Part shown: positions 62,690-64,000 of the stretch, piece by piece
How positions within the stretch are numbered: position 1 is the first letter of the stretch
Layout of the letters: every line of letters starts with the position of its first letter
DNA from: Proteiniphilum saccharofermentans
GTDB taxonomy: Bacteria; Bacteroidota; Bacteroidia; Bacteroidales; Dysgonomonadaceae
NCBI RefSeq assembly: GCF_900095135.1
Contig: NZ_LT605205.1
Coordinates: forward strand, 1,116,001-1,180,000
Direction of reading: 5' to 3'
Length of the DNA stretch: 64,000 bases
Program-made: the position numbers and the translations under genes
Notes under the pieces: model-generated
Database searches by the model: none
Told to the model about the DNA's origin: nothing
Seen by the model: only the letters and a program-made list of their open reading frames with translations

Positions 62690-64000
62690 TTAATTAGCGG
62701 GAACCAATTTGGCCCTTTCAAGATGAGCATCAAATATAAGTTTGTAATTTCCAGTGGTATTCACGACCGGTTTCGCCCAGTTATCACCTACATGGTCAGG
62801 TTTTGTCCACGCGGGATTGGTGTATTTAGCCTCTTTGCCGTAATATCCGAAGATTTCAGGTTCAGCCGAATTATCCACACGCCATGTACAATAGTTCCAC
62901 CAACCATCAGAATGCCAATTGTGGATAACGAAGTTCATCTGAGTACCGGCTTCAAGGAATAATGGTTCTTCAAGATAAAAGAGATTCGGGTTTGTCGCAT
63001 CCTGCGAGAACCGTTCTACCTCCCGGGGATTGCTTGTCATGTAACCAAAATAAAACTCCTGCAGCCAGGAACCGCCGTCTCCCCATGTATCGAGACTTGT
63101 TGATCCGTATTTATGAGGTATGGGATTAATAGCTTCGGCAATCGGATAAGTCCTGATACTGTAAGTACTATTCTGGGTATCAAATGTAATCTCATAGTAA
63201 ATATTGGCCTGTTCCAGTACGATCGGTTTTACTGTTTCAGGATCGTCTGTCAATTTGCTGCTATCTTCCGGATCGAGTCCGAAGCAAATCGGAGAAAAAT
63301 CGCTCTTTTGCGGCAGGAAGAAGATTTTCGTACCGGCCTGCTGGTTATAGTAATTGGCCTTATATTGATAAGCGCCTGTACGTTCGATACGCATTGGAAC
63401 CCCGAATACGTCACTGTTCAATTCTTCCACCGTGGCAACGTCTGCCAAGTACATTTTTTCGAAATCGGGCATTTCAGACACGGAGATGATACTGCCGGCT
63501 ACAGATTCATTTCCCATTCTGTCTACAGCTGTAATCGTCACATTGTACATCTGCTCGATATTCGGCAAAGTGATTCTTTCTACGAAATCAAATGTTTTCT
63601 CTCCGTTGGCTTCCAGTCGGAGTGATGTAAAACCGTCTATACCGGGAATCTCAATCGTCACATAATCTAAGGCACGATCGTCTGAAACAGAAAAACGCAG
63701 ATTAAATTTAGTCTCGGCTTTAATAAGCACCGTAACATTCTTGTCCGGAGAGAGTGTGAATAAAGGTTTCTCAAAGTCACCGTCCAGTGTCACCAGTAAA
63801 TCTTCCGAGACAGTACGCCCTCCCACGTCGGTCACCGTAACTTTAATAGTAAATTGTTCTCCGGTTTCATCTCTCTGGATATTGAATTTGTAGCTCAGGT
63901 CATACGTTTCGAGCGGTTTTTCATAGATCTCAATCAGGTTAATGGTCTTATCGAGATTAAGATCGTCACATTCGAGTCTGATCGCTGAAATCCCGTCTTT
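62690..64000 (-). CDS. SusE/SusF-like surface glycan-binding protein (5' part beyond window)
   Basis: The frame is open from the window edge to the stop at 62690, so the C-terminal 436 residues are visible and the start is missing. Beta-sandwich repeats with Ig-like character occur first (VTVTDVGGRTVSEDLLVTL, VTITAVDRMGNESVAG). The C-terminal 280 residues show a SusE-type pattern: AYQYKANYYNQQAGTKIFFLPQ and a final GNYKLIFDAHLERAKLVPAN. Aromatic-rich patches (NWHSDGWWNYCTWRVD) could bind sugar. In PULs, such a gene next to SusC usually encodes a surface binding lipoprotein; here it precedes SusC rather than following SusD, which is less common. Confidence 0.7.
   Translation of the reverse strand, partial: KDGISAIRLECDDLNLDKTINLIEIYEKPLETYDLSYKFNIQRDETGEQFTIKVTVTDVGGRTVSEDLLVTLDGDFEKPLFTLSPDKNVTVLIKAETKFNLRFSVSDDRALDYVTIEIPGIDGFTSLRLEANGEKTFDFVERITLPNIEQMYNVTITAVDRMGNESVAGSIISVSEMPDFEKMYLADVATVEELNSDVFGVPMRIERTGAYQYKANYYNQQAGTKIFFLPQKSDFSPICFGLDPEDSSKLTDDPETVKPIVLEQANIYYEITFDTQNSTYSIRTYPIAEAINPIPHKYGSTSLDTWGDGGSWLQEFYFGYMTSNPREVERFSQDATNPNLFYLEEPLFLEAGTQMNFVIHNWHSDGWWNYCTWRVDNSAEPEIFGYYGKEAKYTNPAWTKPDHVGDNWAKPVVNTTGNYKLIFDAHLERAKLVPAN

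Noticed and set aside
63113-63625. Plus-strand open frame (170 codons) opposite the SusE/F-like gene
   Set aside because: Shadow frame; the minus-strand frame continues to the window edge with beta-sandwich character.

Overview
The window is a dense glycan-degradation locus from a member of the Bacteroidota, most likely order Bacteroidales. The evidence is three SusC/SusD pairs, a hybrid two-component system (HTCS), many signal-peptide or lipoprotein glycosidases, and Bacteroidetes-type -7 boxes (TAnnTTTG) in several gaps. Genus cannot be decided from the sequence alone. All genes are on the minus strand except one TonB-dependent receptor at 48329-50713. No tRNA, rRNA, CRISPR array or insertion sequence was seen.

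Layout, left to right (transcription mostly runs right to left). (a) 1-8505: SusC, SusD, a GH35 beta-galactosidase and a parallel beta-helix lipoprotein cut by the window edge. A gap at 8506-9158 holds a candidate promoter, an inverted repeat and two gene remnants. (b) 9159-32957: one roughly 24-kb run of tightly packed, sometimes overlapping genes for rhamnogalacturonan-I/pectin breakdown. It encodes a GH105-CE12 fusion, L-rhamnose mutarotase (rhaM), CE12 esterase, GH105, four GH28 enzymes, GH106, a decayed PL22-like lyase gene, two large poorly characterised (alpha/alpha)6-type proteins, GH105 and PL11. (c) 33445-38747: a second SusC/SusD pair. (d) 39515-48015: a GH2 beta-galactosidase, an HTCS sensor-regulator and a GH43-like lipoprotein. 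(e) 48329-50713: the single plus-strand TonB-dependent receptor. (f) 50714-64000: a BNR_4 propeller protein, GH43, GH2, GH30, a third SusC/SusD pair and a SusE/F-like surface protein open at the window edge; this set suits galactan or arabinogalactan side chains.

Working model (inference from families): surface proteins bind pectic glycans and SusC/SusD pairs import fragments. PL11 cleaves the RG-I backbone, GH105 removes the unsaturated uronic acid, and CE12 removes acetyl groups. GH106 and GH28 enzymes release rhamnose and galacturonate, and GH2/GH35/GH30/GH43 trim galactan and arabinan side chains. RhaM feeds rhamnose into cytoplasmic catabolism. The strongest unexplained signal is a ~120-bp upstream block, about 83% identical and ungapped between two copies, located ahead of SusC (39089-39209) and of the GH2 gene (42564-42684). 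In both copies it sits 21 bp from a -7-like box and carries a direct repeat with 21-bp period, so it probably marks the operator of the neighbouring HTCS. Other notable signals are frame-mixed gene remnants inside the large operon and a repeated pyrimidine-rich leader.
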